Origin: Methanolobus sp. WCC4
GTDB taxonomy: Archaea > Halobacteriota > Methanosarcinia > Methanosarcinales > Methanosarcinaceae
Length of the DNA: 64,000 bases
Assembly (NCBI RefSeq): GCF_038022665.1
Contig: NZ_CP150629.1
Span: forward strand, 1 to 64,000
Reading direction: 5' to 3'
The notes under the pieces were generated by a model that was not told the DNA's origin, made no database searches, and saw only the letters and a list, made by a program, of their open reading frames with translations. Of this stretch, positions 30,279 to 39,877 are shown piece after piece. The position numbers and the translations under genes were made by a program. The stretch's first letter is position 1; every line of letters starts with the position of its first letter.

Positions 30279-30785
30279 TCATGTTTCAAAGCTCATAGCA
30301 CCGGACTTACCATTCTCAGCAGCTACCTGTATCCTATGGTCACCCGAACCCAATGGAGAAGGAGTGGTAGTGACATTCATGGTCAGGACATAACCGGGCC
30401 TCCACATAATGTCCCCATCATCAAGACTCAGGTCCACATCGCTGGGATCGATCAGGATACCATCTACAAGCACCGTCACGTAATCGGGCACCAATTCAGT
30501 CTTGCCTGTGTTCTTGGCATAGAAAGTATACTTCTGGGTGCTGTTGTCAAATGGAATGGTCTCGGGATCATTGATAATTGTTATATCTGTCCTCATCTGC
30601 TCGGAGAGCAATCTGCTGCTTGCACCGGATGATGAGACCAGGGACTGGACATCGGCTGTTATCAGCGCAACCGCACTGATCGCCAGTATGATAGCGGCTA
30701 TGAAGAATATCATGTGAGTTATAGCCGTTTCTGCACCCGAGTCTTCTAACAGGCCAGTTCTTTCTCCAGGTAGTATGCGTTTCAT
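30279..30785 (-). CDS. arlG: Archaellum stator protein ArlG (FlaG)
   Basis: 168 residues. One N-terminal transmembrane helix (about residues 20-45, THMIFFIAAIILAISAVALIT) is followed by a beta-sandwich C-terminus (KYTFYAKNTGKTELVPDYVTVLVDGIL), the layout of ArlG/ArlF stator proteins that anchor the motor to the S-layer in the pseudoperiplasm. Family call rests on the fold pattern and on position between arlF and arlH. Confidence 0.86.
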   Translation of the reverse strand: MKRILPGERTGLLEDSGAETAITHMIFFIAAIILAISAVALITADVQSLVSSSGASSRLLSEQMRTDITIINDPETIPFDNSTQKYTFYAKNTGKTELVPDYVTVLVDGILIDPSDVDLSLDDGDIMWRPGYVLTMNVTTTPSPLGSGDHRIQVAAENGKSGAMSFET

Positions 30786-30870
30786 GTTTTTCTGCCGGTC
30801 CGAATATAATATATGATCAATAGAATCAGATGTATAATATATAATTATTAGTATTTAAAATTGCATCCTG

Positions 30871-31302
30871 TCAGACCAGATAGGTATCATAAGCTGAAAC
30901 ACCATTCTCTGTCACGACCTTGACACGATGTGTACCAAGACCATAGAGACCTGTTACTGTCAGGTTCCTTGATTCTGAAGGTGTCCACGTGTACGAAGTA
31001 TCGGTATATGAGTACGAACCCAGTTCTCCATCGATAAGAACATTCAACCTGTCGAACCTGATAGATTCGCTACCAGTGTTGGAAAGCATTACAGTTATAT
31101 TGTAATCACTACCTGAAGAATAAACGATAGAATCATCGATCTCAATATCCGTCTGAAGCTTCAGGTATTGCATCTCAGACTGTTCATCAGAAGCATCACT
31201 GACTATCTCACTGGAAGTACTCAATGCAGTGTAGGACAGTGTTCCGAGAAGTACCGCAGAGATGAAGAAGATGACAGTGACCACGGACAGTTCAAATCCC
31301 AT
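30871..31302 (-). CDS. arlF: Archaellum stator protein ArlF (FlaF)
   Basis: 143 residues: N-terminal hydrophobic helix (VVTVIFFISAVLLGTLSYTAL) and a beta-rich domain with YNITVMLSNTGSESIRFDRLNVLIDGELG, the pattern shared with ArlG. ArlF binds the S-layer and forms a stator complex with ArlG. It overlaps the arlCDE gene by 11 bp and is 85 bp upstream of arlG. Confidence 0.87.
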   Translation of the reverse strand: MGFELSVVTVIFFISAVLLGTLSYTALSTSSEIVSDASDEQSEMQYLKLQTDIEIDDSIVYSSGSDYNITVMLSNTGSESIRFDRLNVLIDGELGSYSYTDTSYTWTPSESRNLTVTGLYGLGTHRVKVVTENGVSAYDTYLV

Positions 31303-32617
31303 AGAGTTCCTCCAGTCCGTGCTTTACCTTTGCCATTTCCCTGTCTATGGAACTGAGCATATTCCTGTCGATCTTACGTCCGGATAACCTTTCAATGAAA
31401 AGCAGGGATTTCGTATGATCCTCAGGAAGAAGACGCCATGTAGGCTTCTCAACATAATAATCTATACCACGTGCATAAGCCATGATCTCAGACATGACAT
31501 CCTCGCTTATCCATCCGATATCAACATAATAATCAAGAGCATCCATCAGATTGTTCCTTCCAACACGTTCCATCAGGAACTCTATCCAGTTGAGCAGGAC
31601 AACAACACTTGTAGGGTCGGCCTTGATGGATTCAAGCCTCACCATTGGCAGGGCCATCTTCTTAGAGGCACCTGCAACATCGGTTTCCCCTTCTTCTGCG
31701 GCCTCCTCATCGGAAAAAGCACTTTCAGTGGATTCCTCAGCACTTTTAGCCCTTTTTGATACAGGTCCATTCTTTTCCAGTTCATCGATCCTCAGGGAGA
31801 TATTGGCTGTTGCCTCTGCCAGATCCACTATGTTCTGGTCAAGCACATCGGTCCTTGTTGAGATCTCCTCTGAACGGGCGGTCAGTTTCTCTATGCCTTC
31901 GTGCATCATTACCATGGCATCTGCAAAGGCATCCATCTTGGACTCAAGGTCCTGCATCCTTGTATTTACCTCTTCTGAGATACCTGTTGGCATGCTCAGC
32001 TTCTGGTTCGTTGTATCAAGCTCGTTCTTAATAAGAACAAGCATATCACCCAGTTCAGTGATCCTCTTGTCAGTCTTCTCGAACCTCTCTATCGTATCGC
32101 GGGAACCTGCATCATCACCCACGAAAGGGTTGACCTGATTGGAGACGATCTCATAGAGGGATAACAGTTCAAGGACACTCTGGTCTATCTTATCAACAGT
32201 TTTCCTGATATCCTCATTGTCCTTCTGGACCATGCTCAGGGTCACATCTGCCTTTGAGACCTTAGTTTCTACATCTTTCAGCTTTTTCCTGTTCTCCTCT
32301 ACCATCTCATTGTCGACAGATGATTGTTGAACCTGCTGTACACCAGGACCTGGCAGAGCACCTGGAGGACCGCCCGGGGCACCCATACCCGGTGGGAACT
32401 GGGGAGAGTCAACACCCGGTGGACCAGGTGGAGCACCTATACCCGGCGGACCACCTGGAGGGAATCCTGCGGACAGGTCCGGAACTGACCCAAGGTCAGG
32501 AGTACTCTGGAGAAAAGGAGGGGCTTCTGAGCCAAATGGAGAATCGGCTTCCTTTTTTTTGCCCTTTTTCGAAAGAGCGGAAGTCACTTTTTTTATCTTG
32601 TCGCTTAATCCGGCCAT
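31292..32617 (-). CDS. arlCDE: Archaellum switch-complex fusion protein ArlCDE (FlaC/D/E)
   Basis: About 441 residues. Order: short basic N-terminus (MAGLSDKIKKVTS), a Pro/Gly-rich linker from about 35 to 100 with repeated PPG/GPP units, a long coiled coil of about 200 residues (FlaC-like, TDKRITELGDMLVLIKNELD), and a C-terminal FlaD/E domain (LNWIEFLMERVGRNNLMDALDYY; GIDYYVEKPTWRLLPEDHTKSL). In methanogens with separate genes C, D and E form the cytosolic ring that receives chemotaxis input through CheF. The start is set at MAGLSDKIKK since the upstream extension is hydrophobic and lacks family features. First gene of the operon; no archaellin gene precedes it. Confidence 0.9.
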   Translation of the reverse strand: MAGLSDKIKKVTSALSKKGKKKEADSPFGSEAPPFLQSTPDLGSVPDLSAGFPPGGPPGIGAPPGPPGVDSPQFPPGMGAPGGPPGALPGPGVQQVQQSSVDNEMVEENRKKLKDVETKVSKADVTLSMVQKDNEDIRKTVDKIDQSVLELLSLYEIVSNQVNPFVGDDAGSRDTIERFEKTDKRITELGDMLVLIKNELDTTNQKLSMPTGISEEVNTRMQDLESKMDAFADAMVMMHEGIEKLTARSEEISTRTDVLDQNIVDLAEATANISLRIDELEKNGPVSKRAKSAEESTESAFSDEEAAEEGETDVAGASKKMALPMVRLESIKADPTSVVVLLNWIEFLMERVGRNNLMDALDYYVDIGWISEDVMSEIMAYARGIDYYVEKPTWRLLPEDHTKSLLFIERLSGRKIDRNMLSSIDREMAKVKHGLEELYGI

Positions 32618-32783
32618 GGTTCCACTGATACTGATAAATGTTATGAGATAGATAAATCTATATTTCATAGATTATACCCTTAATAATATATATAAATTAT
32701 GAATAAAATGCATGAGGCATTTTCATTTAAATATCAGTCAGATCAGTTTAAATCACTTATCAGACTTTACATTACTGATCCAC

Positions 32784-33806
32784 GTGGCACGTAAGAAAAC
32801 ATTCAAGACCGAGATGATATCCGATAAGGATGGTATCAGATTCGCAACCCCGGAGCCTGTTGCAGAGTACAGGGCAAAAAGGCTGCAATGCAAGGTCATC
32901 GCAGACATCAGTTGTGGTATCGGAGGACAGGCAATATACTTCGCAAAACGATGCGACAGGGTATATGCAATAGAGATCGATCCCAAAAAGATAGAATATG
33001 CAAAGAAGAATGCAAAGATAATGGGTGTTGACAATATCGAGTTCATTACAGGAGATGCGCTTGCACCGGAGACCATTGCACAACTGCCTGAACTTGACGT
33101 GGTCTTTTCAGACCCTGCAAGACCTCCTGCGGAAAAGGAGAGAAGCATCGATAACCTGAGTCCTTCCATCCCGGAAGTTATGAAGGCATATGCAGATAAG
33201 AGTTCGAACTTTGCATTCGAGGCACCTCCCCAGCTCTCACCTGAGAAGATACCTTATGATTGTGAGAAGGAGTACATGTCACTTGAAGGAAAGCTGAACC
33301 GCCTGGATCTCTATTTTGGCGAGCTTAAAAAAGCAGATATATCCGCTATTGCCCTGCCAGGTGAAGCGATCATTCAGGGATCAGGTGAACCGGCTAGCGT
33401 TAAAGTTACAGAGCAACCGCAAACCTATACCTATGAACCGGAAGAATGTGTTACAAAAGCTGGCCTTCTTGAACAACTTGCATCATCCTTCAATGAGAAT
33501 GAAGATGAAGTTAGCATCTATCGTATAGATAACAAAAGAATACTCATCAGTTCTGACAGACCACTGGAATCCAGTTTGTTCAAGAATGGATATAAGGTTG
33601 CAAAGATCATGGGTTTTGATATAAAGAAAATTAACTCATACCTGAAAAAGAACTCATTCGGTACGGTCATCATCAGAGCTGCTATAGATCCAGAGAAATA
33701 CTGGGACGTGCGCAACACACTGGAAAACAATTTAAAAGGGGAAAGAAAAGCGCATCTTTTCGTCAAAGGAAATGACGCGATCATATGTGAAGTGCTGGAT
33801 CAGTGA
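32784..33806 (+). CDS. Class I SAM-dependent methyltransferase (DPAR-motif, THUMP-like-domain type)
   Basis: About 340 residues. SAM-binding motif I IADISCGIGGQAIYFAK, acidic ribose-binding AIEIDPKKIEYAKKN, and the catalytic-loop motif VVFSDPARPPAEKE. The C-terminal roughly 90 residues (INSYLKKNSFGTVIIRAAIDPEKYWDV) resemble the THUMP-like domain of RNA-methylase-related proteins. A tRNA or rRNA target is therefore the best guess, without proof. I place the start at GTG 32784 (ARKKTFKTEM); the frame is open further upstream without features. It is divergent from the archaellum operon. Confidence 0.75.
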   Translation: MARKKTFKTEMISDKDGIRFATPEPVAEYRAKRLQCKVIADISCGIGGQAIYFAKRCDRVYAIEIDPKKIEYAKKNAKIMGVDNIEFITGDALAPETIAQLPELDVVFSDPARPPAEKERSIDNLSPSIPEVMKAYADKSSNFAFEAPPQLSPEKIPYDCEKEYMSLEGKLNRLDLYFGELKKADISAIALPGEAIIQGSGEPASVKVTEQPQTYTYEPEECVTKAGLLEQLASSFNENEDEVSIYRIDNKRILISSDRPLESSLFKNGYKVAKIMGFDIKKINSYLKKNSFGTVIIRAAIDPEKYWDVRNTLENNLKGERKAHLFVKGNDAIICEVLDQ

Positions 33807-34174
33807 AATTCCATTTCCAGCAGTTCCTTCGTTCTTTTTATGAGCTCTTTCCTGCTGAAGGGTTTAGTGATGTAGTCATCTGCTTTGAGGACATGCAGAC
33901 CAAGCATCTTGTCGAATTCCTGACTCTTCACGGTCAGCATGGCCACTGGTAAACGTGGACGTATCTCCTTTATCTTATGGAATGTCTCCCATCCATTCAT
34001 ATCAGGCATCATTATATCAAGCAGAATGGCATCGGGGTGTTCTCTGTCAATTGACTCAAGGCACTCGAAACCACTTTTTGCACCAATAACCTCTATATCC
34101 TCGGATTCAAGGATGAGTTTTATAAGGTCAATGGTATCCGGTTCATCGTCAACGACCATAATTTTAGGACACAT
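33800..34174 (-). CDS. CheY-like stand-alone response regulator
   Basis: 124 residues, a single receiver domain with all phosphorylation residues: acidic pair D9-D10, phospho-acceptor D53 in LLDIMMPDMNG, T81 and K104 in YITKPFS. It has no output domain, so it would act by protein contact, as CheY or in a phosphorelay. The start region begins MCPKIMVVDDEPD. Its last codons overlap the convergent methyltransferase gene by 7 bp. Together with the next gene and the archaellum operon it suggests a signalling role in motility, but a link to the motor is inference. Confidence 0.93.
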   Translation of the reverse strand: MCPKIMVVDDEPDTIDLIKLILESEDIEVIGAKSGFECLESIDREHPDAILLDIMMPDMNGWETFHKIKEIRPRLPVAMLTVKSQEFDKMLGLHVLKADDYITKPFSRKELIKRTKELLEMEFH

Positions 34175-34242
34175 AGTTCATCAGTTACTCCTGAAAAGGG
34201 AATAATGATATTATCGTATAAATATATATTGAATATGAATAA

Positions 34243-35304
34243 TTACTCCTCGTCGACCCATCCAAGGCGCCTCATGACCATCTTTATCCTGGCCTTGACC
34301 TCACGCTTGTCGAATGGTTTGGAGATGTAATCATCGATACCAAGTTCCATCCCCCTGACCTTATCCTCTATGGCAGTCTTGGCAGATATCATGATCACAG
34401 GAATGTCGTTTGCCGATTTACTTTTCTTAAGATGCTCAACGACCTCATAGCCGTCCATATCCGGCATCATTATATCAAGAAGGATCAGATCAGGAAGTTC
34501 CTTGAGGGTCATATCAATGGCCTCTTCACCATTGTGGGCTACAATGAAGTCATAAGGTTCACTGATAAGGGACAGTTTCAATAATTCAGGTATATCCGGT
34601 TCGTCATCAACGATAAGGATCTTCAACCGGTCCCCTCTTATCTTTTTCTGCATAGGCTCGAACTCGATAGAGCCTTCTTCCACAGAGTACCTGTAATCGA
34701 AATTCTTCATACCGATCTCAGTGTGTATCTCACCCACGTTCGTTATCTCGATCACAACATCAAAGAACGATGTGATAAGAACTTCTGTTTCAGATGGCAG
34801 GATGTTCTTGGAAAGCATCGAGATCATACCTCCCCCGTTCTCAGCCACCTTCTTCTCCATGAACTTAACAAAGTTCTCCACCACCTGCATGGTGTCGGTC
34901 GATAGGACATTCATATTATCCACAATTAGCAGGGACTTTTCATTGTCCTGGAAGATGTTGGATATATGAGAGGCCATCTTAGTATAATCGGCCACTGAAC
35001 TGCAATAAAAGGTGTCGTCATGATGTTCCCTGCCCGGAGCATCGATATCAATGAAAAGGAGTCTTGCGCCAGTATTGACATCAAAACCGAAATCCTCGAA
35101 CCGGTCAAGTACCTTATCCCTTGAAGCGCTCAGACACAGCCACACTATTGTCCGGTCAGGGTCTTCCTTCTGGACATATGATACATAGAAATATGCCAGC
35201 CGCTCAATAAAACTGTCTACAGGAGCAAGGAACAATGCATTTTTGCTTGCCAGCTCTTTCCTGAGGGTTGAAAGTGCCTCCCGGGTTTGATCATTCATTG
35301 ACAA
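34243..35304 (-). CDS. Hybrid protein: degenerate RecA/KaiC-like N-domain plus receiver domain
   Basis: 353 residues. Residues 1 to about 215 look like a RecA-fold domain without a Walker A loop (ALFLAPVDSFIERLAYFYVSYV; SLLIVDNMNVLSTDTMQVVENF). Residues 226-350 are a receiver domain with D233-D234, phospho-acceptor D277 in LLDIMMPDMDG and K329 in YISKPFD. The N-domain resembles the archaeal KaiC-like proteins that sit near signalling genes, so it may couple nucleotide-ring proteins to a phosphorelay. It lies 91 bp after a KaiC-like ATPase gene and 68 bp before the CheY-like gene, all on the minus strand. Confidence 0.85.
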   Translation of the reverse strand: MSMNDQTREALSTLRKELASKNALFLAPVDSFIERLAYFYVSYVQKEDPDRTIVWLCLSASRDKVLDRFEDFGFDVNTGARLLFIDIDAPGREHHDDTFYCSSVADYTKMASHISNIFQDNEKSLLIVDNMNVLSTDTMQVVENFVKFMEKKVAENGGGMISMLSKNILPSETEVLITSFFDVVIEITNVGEIHTEIGMKNFDYRYSVEEGSIEFEPMQKKIRGDRLKILIVDDEPDIPELLKLSLISEPYDFIVAHNGEEAIDMTLKELPDLILLDIMMPDMDGYEVVEHLKKSKSANDIPVIMISAKTAIEDKVRGMELGIDDYISKPFDKREVKARIKMVMRRLGWVDEE

Positions 35305-35394
35305 GTACCTTTTAATTTTGTTTAGTAAATATTATTAGGTTTATTTTCTTATTAATGTTTGGGAAGAAAATGTGCTTGCAGCAGGGAGATCAGT

Positions 35395-36735
35395 TCATTT
35401 CATGGGTATCAGGCTAACCTGAGGATAACCGGATAAAAAATCCATCTGAACTGCAAAAACACCAGTCTGCGGCACGATACCGTACATCACCAGTGTTTTA
35501 TCCACGTTCTCGAACTTCCAGTGGGTTGTGGCCATGTGCGCCACAGATTCCGTAATCCTCTGCCCATACTTTGTTACCGCAAGGACAACGTTATCAGTGG
35601 TCTTCGTAATAGATGCCATCTGACCTATAATGGAACCGACACTTTCCCAGCCATAATCATACTCCATACTGTCAAGGCCGATATAATCAAGAAGTGGAGA
35701 ACCATACTGGCGCATCATCTCATTTTTGGACTTGTGGAACACATCCATATCCTTATAGACATTGCCTGAGAATGGTTCGATATACGGAGGGATCATGCCT
35801 TTAGCATCACGGATCTCAAAGCCGGTGAACCGGCCATGGAAATTATCATCACCTGTGAAAGGGGAGATCAGGCGTTTCTCGGTCTCGACACTCGTACCTT
35901 CAGTAGGCAGGCTGAGAAGACCACGGCCTAGATTCAGGTGATTTATGAATGTAGGTAAAAGTAAACTGTAAAATGAGTCACCGACACCACTTGTTATCTC
36001 GAACAGATTGAAGCTGCCCTTCTGATAACCACCACCAAGTATCTCATCGAAGTCATGGATACCTGTTGACACCTTACTTTCGATAGGATCTGGCAAAGGT
36101 TGTGGTACCTGTGTTTGTTCAGGGTATGCCACCTTGAAAGGTTCAAAGCTCCTGAACGTCCCCCCGTCAAGCGTGAATGGGTATCTTGACTGGGACAATT
36201 CCACACCGCGCATCTTCAGCAGGTTGATCTTCCTGATGTCACGGCCCGATATATCAGCGATCTCAAGAGAAACAACACCATCTACAAGATAATCAAGGGA
36301 AGTGACACCTGTCTGCTCGGTTATCATAATAAGATCCGCGTTCACCTTCCTAGAGAAATCGAAAAGGAGGCGTTCAAGTTCGAACTTATTGTCCTCCCAG
36401 TCAGCAGAACGTGTTGTGGCGATGCTGAGTGAATCAATAGAATCCACTACAATAGTGGGTTTTGAATCGCTTACCTCCCATATCTCCCTGACACGGGTTG
36501 CAAGCATCCGGAGAAAATCCTCGTTGTTATTGAAATCTCCCTCTATCCAGGGATATTTTCCATACTCAGAGGATTTGTCGATACGCGGCGAGATGTAGAC
36601 ACAATTGCCTTCGGAACACAGCTCATCAAGTATTCCGAACACAAAGGTCGTTTTTCCAGTTCCAGGCTTACCTTTTACAAGAAGCGACTTGCCGAACTGT
36701 GAAGAGAAGAAACCTTTGACCTCACCGGGTATCAT
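35395..36735 (-). CDS. KaiC-like RecA-superfamily ATPase with two domains (GvpD-like)
   Basis: 446 residues. The first domain has an intact Walker A, GKPGTGKTT, at residues 22-30 and a Walker B-like TIVVDSIDSLS. The second domain begins VSTGIHDFDEILGGGYQKGS, the KaiC opening, but the P-loop is replaced by EITSGVGDSF with no GKT, so it cannot bind ATP in the normal way. Such proteins act as sensory or regulatory switches in archaea. It is the first of three neighbouring minus-strand signalling genes, 22 bp after alaS. Confidence 0.85.
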   Translation of the reverse strand: MIPGEVKGFFSSQFGKSLLVKGKPGTGKTTFVFGILDELCSEGNCVYISPRIDKSSEYGKYPWIEGDFNNNEDFLRMLATRVREIWEVSDSKPTIVVDSIDSLSIATTRSADWEDNKFELERLLFDFSRKVNADLIMITEQTGVTSLDYLVDGVVSLEIADISGRDIRKINLLKMRGVELSQSRYPFTLDGGTFRSFEPFKVAYPEQTQVPQPLPDPIESKVSTGIHDFDEILGGGYQKGSFNLFEITSGVGDSFYSLLLPTFINHLNLGRGLLSLPTEGTSVETEKRLISPFTGDDNFHGRFTGFEIRDAKGMIPPYIEPFSGNVYKDMDVFHKSKNEMMRQYGSPLLDYIGLDSMEYDYGWESVGSIIGQMASITKTTDNVVLAVTKYGQRITESVAHMATTHWKFENVDKTLVMYGIVPQTGVFAVQMDFLSGYPQVSLIPMK

Positions 36736-36757
36736 CCATATTCCTCGAATCTGTTAT

Positions 36758-39532
36758 CTATTTGTTGATCTGTTCCTCAAGTAAGGTGCGACCGGCTTCA
36801 AGTGAATCATCGATCTTGCTTGCATCAGTACCGCCGCCACGGGCCATGGCAGGCTTACCGCCACCGCCACCGCCAACCACTTCGGACATCTTCCTTACAA
36901 GCTGTCCGGCATTGGCACCGGCCTTAAGTGCTTCCTCACCTGCAGCACCGACTATCTTGACACCTGCGGAATCACTTGCCAGAAGGACCACCATATCCTC
37001 ATTTGTGGTCAACTCTCCGGCGATCTTCACAAGCTCGTCGATATCGGCATTTGGTATTGTTGTGGCCACAAGGCGTATGTCGCCGATACTGACAGCCTCA
37101 TTTGCCATCTGGATAACGTGGACATGTGCAAGGTCTTCCTTAAGCCTCTGGTTCTCTTTCTTGAACTCCTTCCATTCATTGAAGAAACGGTCGATGGTGG
37201 AAGGCAGATGTTCAGGTCTCACACGCAGTGCATCGGCGGCCTGACTTAGATAGGATTCCATTTCCTGCATTGCCTTTACAGCTGCAAGACCTGCTGCATA
37301 TTCGATACGCTCGACACCATCCTGAATGCGCTCGGTCTTGAGCATCTTTATCGGACCTACAAGTCCGGTGCTCACACAGTGTGTACCTCCACAGGCTTCG
37401 ATATCATCGGCAACCTTCAGTACACGTATGGTCTTTCCTGGAGGGACACCTCCCTGATACAGACCGAATCCGTATTTCTTCTCGGCCTCGACCCTGTCCA
37501 GCCATTCAGCAGTCACACGCTGATTCTCCATGACAGTACGATTAGCGATAAGCTCAATCCGGTTCAGCTCTTCCTGTGAGATACGTTTGTAATGAGAGAT
37601 ATCAAGACGTGCCTTATCCGTGAACTTCTGGGCACCGGCCTGCCATACATGCTCACCGAGCACCTTACGTGCCGCGTCATTGACTATGTGGGTGGCTGTG
37701 TGGTGGCATGCGTGGGACATACGGCGTTCCTCGTCCACATGACCCAGGACCATATCGCCTTTCCTGATATGGAGCTCATCCTCCACGTCTTCTAATATAT
37801 GTACAACAACGCCACTGACGTTCTGGACATCTATTATGTTATGGACAACGTCCTCCACAGTGATAGTACCGTGGTCAGCAGGCTGTCCACCGCCCTCCGG
37901 ATAGAAGAGTGTGCTGTCAAGAACAAGATGATTATCAAAGATATCAAGGACCACTGCCTCGAAGTTCATCCTTGTAGGTTCATCATAGAACAGTTTCTTC
38001 GTTTCAGGAAGCCGGGATACCCTTTCTGAATAGGAGAACTCCTTGACCACCTTGGCTTCTGCCTTGCTATGCCCATCGGCAACAAGGGAATAGAAATTAT
38101 CAGGAAGATCAACTTCCACATCAACCTCAGAAGCTGCCTGTTTTGATATCTCAGGAGGGATACCGTGACTGTCATACATCTCAACAAGAGTGTCAAGAGG
38201 GATCTTCTCTCCTGCTTCCTTGTAGTGCTTTGCAGATTTCTTGATCATACGCTTACCACGTTCAAGGGTATCTGCGAACTTGCGTTCCTCATGATAGAGG
38301 ATATCAGCAATGACATCGAGCTTCTCCTCGAATTCAGGATACTCCGGAAGGTTCTGTACATGCATCTTCACGATCTCTGACAGAGGGATGGTGATATCCA
38401 TATCGTTCATCATCCTCAGGGTGCGGCGCAGTACAAGCCTTGCAAGGTATCCGGCCTTCACATTGGAAGGGATGATACCATCTGCGAGCATGAATGTCAG
38501 GCAGCGGGTGTGATCGGTTATCGCATATATCGACTCAACAGGCTCCATAATTGCAGAGAGCTTCTCCACAGTCGTGCCGATGCTGGAAGCAACCTGTTTC
38601 CTCAGTTCGAAGAGGTTTGCTTTCTCACTTACATCCATAAGACCTGCCAGACGGGCGTTCTGGGAGAGGATGTTCGCATATTCGGAGTTGTCAAGTTCAT
38701 GTTCGACGCCTGCAAGGTCCATGAGGTCGTTAACGATGTTCGGGAACACGGCATCATATATTGTAGGTGAGCCTTTCGATGCCCATACAAGTCTTTCAAG
38801 ACCATAGCCAGTGTCCACGATATAGTTGTCCATCTTGCGATAGTTCTCGCCTTTGATCACGATGTCGCCATCATCTGACTGCTGCATGTTCATGAACACA
38901 AGGGTTCCGACCTCAAGGCCGCCAATGAGCACCTCGACACATGGTCCTGCATTGCCACCACCGGCCCATGGCTCTTCTTTATATGTAACTGCAAGAGGGT
39001 CAGCGCCAAGTGAATTGAGGAATTCATCACACAGTTCCATTGTGCGGTCCTTCCAGTAGATCTCATCTCCCTCATAATTGAAAGCATGGTGAGCCATCAT
39101 CTCGAATGTGGTCAGATGTCGACCGCTCCTGCCAACAGCATCGAGATCTGACAGACGTATGCATGGCTGAGATATGGTCAATGGATTTGCTGGCGGCGGT
39201 ACTTCTCCTGAAGTGACAAATGGCTGAAAATCAGCGATAGAAGCTATGGTCAGATATATGTCATCTCTCCATCTTGCTACCACAGGATACCTTTCGAGTC
39301 TTGTATGACTCCTTTCCTCGAAGAAATTCAGGTAGTATTCCCTCATTTCAGCGAGATCGAACTTTTTCTTAAAAACAGGATTGCCAATAAAAGAGTACGG
39401 ATCACATGGAGCGTCACCACATGTAGCTCTTTCAAGATCGCGGGTCCAAAAGTGACTGCCACATTTGGAACACTGTTTACGAACGAATCCGTTCTCAGAG
39501 AAAAAATCAAGCTGATACTCGTCTTCAAGCAT
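36758..39532 (-). CDS. alaS: Alanyl-tRNA synthetase
   Basis: 924 residues, full-length archaeal AlaRS. It contains an N-terminal zinc-type extension (CSKCGSHFWTRDLERATCGDAPC), the class II core (FEERSHTRLERYPVVARWRDD; EVLIGGLEVGTLVFM), the editing domain with ACHHTATHIV and CGGTHC zinc/editing residues, a coiled coil (FKKENQRLKEDL) and a C-Ala domain with VVGGGGGGKPAMARGGG. It charges tRNA-Ala and hydrolyses mischarged Ser/Gly-tRNA. The upstream 345 bp contain its promoter. Confidence 0.97.
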   Translation of the reverse strand: MLEDEYQLDFFSENGFVRKQCSKCGSHFWTRDLERATCGDAPCDPYSFIGNPVFKKKFDLAEMREYYLNFFEERSHTRLERYPVVARWRDDIYLTIASIADFQPFVTSGEVPPPANPLTISQPCIRLSDLDAVGRSGRHLTTFEMMAHHAFNYEGDEIYWKDRTMELCDEFLNSLGADPLAVTYKEEPWAGGGNAGPCVEVLIGGLEVGTLVFMNMQQSDDGDIVIKGENYRKMDNYIVDTGYGLERLVWASKGSPTIYDAVFPNIVNDLMDLAGVEHELDNSEYANILSQNARLAGLMDVSEKANLFELRKQVASSIGTTVEKLSAIMEPVESIYAITDHTRCLTFMLADGIIPSNVKAGYLARLVLRRTLRMMNDMDITIPLSEIVKMHVQNLPEYPEFEEKLDVIADILYHEERKFADTLERGKRMIKKSAKHYKEAGEKIPLDTLVEMYDSHGIPPEISKQAASEVDVEVDLPDNFYSLVADGHSKAEAKVVKEFSYSERVSRLPETKKLFYDEPTRMNFEAVVLDIFDNHLVLDSTLFYPEGGGQPADHGTITVEDVVHNIIDVQNVSGVVVHILEDVEDELHIRKGDMVLGHVDEERRMSHACHHTATHIVNDAARKVLGEHVWQAGAQKFTDKARLDISHYKRISQEELNRIELIANRTVMENQRVTAEWLDRVEAEKKYGFGLYQGGVPPGKTIRVLKVADDIEACGGTHCVSTGLVGPIKMLKTERIQDGVERIEYAAGLAAVKAMQEMESYLSQAADALRVRPEHLPSTIDRFFNEWKEFKKENQRLKEDLAHVHVIQMANEAVSIGDIRLVATTIPNADIDELVKIAGELTTNEDMVVLLASDSAGVKIVGAAGEEALKAGANAGQLVRKMSEVVGGGGGGKPAMARGGGTDASKIDDSLEAGRTLLEEQINK

Positions 39533-39877
39533 AATAATTCCAACTGGATGATTGTTTTATTATAATGTAAGTCTGATGTTTTGGACATGTAAGTCCGTTC
39601 AAGACTAATTTTATTCTTCCAACTATCGCATCAATGATTAAAAACGTTTCTTATCCCGGGCAACTATATTTCACCGATAGCGACCGAGGACACTATATAA
39701 AATATAATATAAATATACATGCCCTATAATCCCGATACATGCCTTTTTTCGACAAACAACGAACATAAAAATTCATGATTTATGAACATGAACTTCATAT
39801 TATATGTACATCTGAAAGTTTAGTGGTACATTAGGTATAAGTGCGTGATCATAAGTAGGATGTATTGGTGATGATCG
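39533..39877. other. Gene-free interval between alaS and a small ORF
   Basis: 345 bp, divergent promoter region. An A/T-only run around 39692-39717 (CTATATAAAATATAATATAA) looks like one or two TATA boxes. Repeated TTCATGA/TCATGAAC-like words at 39773-39795 are the only other structure. I see no ORF or RNA in it. Confidence 0.5.

Noticed and set aside
32284-32560. Collagen-like or repeat protein from the Pro/Gly-rich region
   Set aside because: It is in frame with the archaellum ArlCDE protein and is explained as its linker.
36758-39532. Long open frames on the strand opposite alaS and other G+C-richer genes
   Set aside because: They overlap well-supported genes completely and show no motifs or ribosome sites; they are shadows of codon bias.
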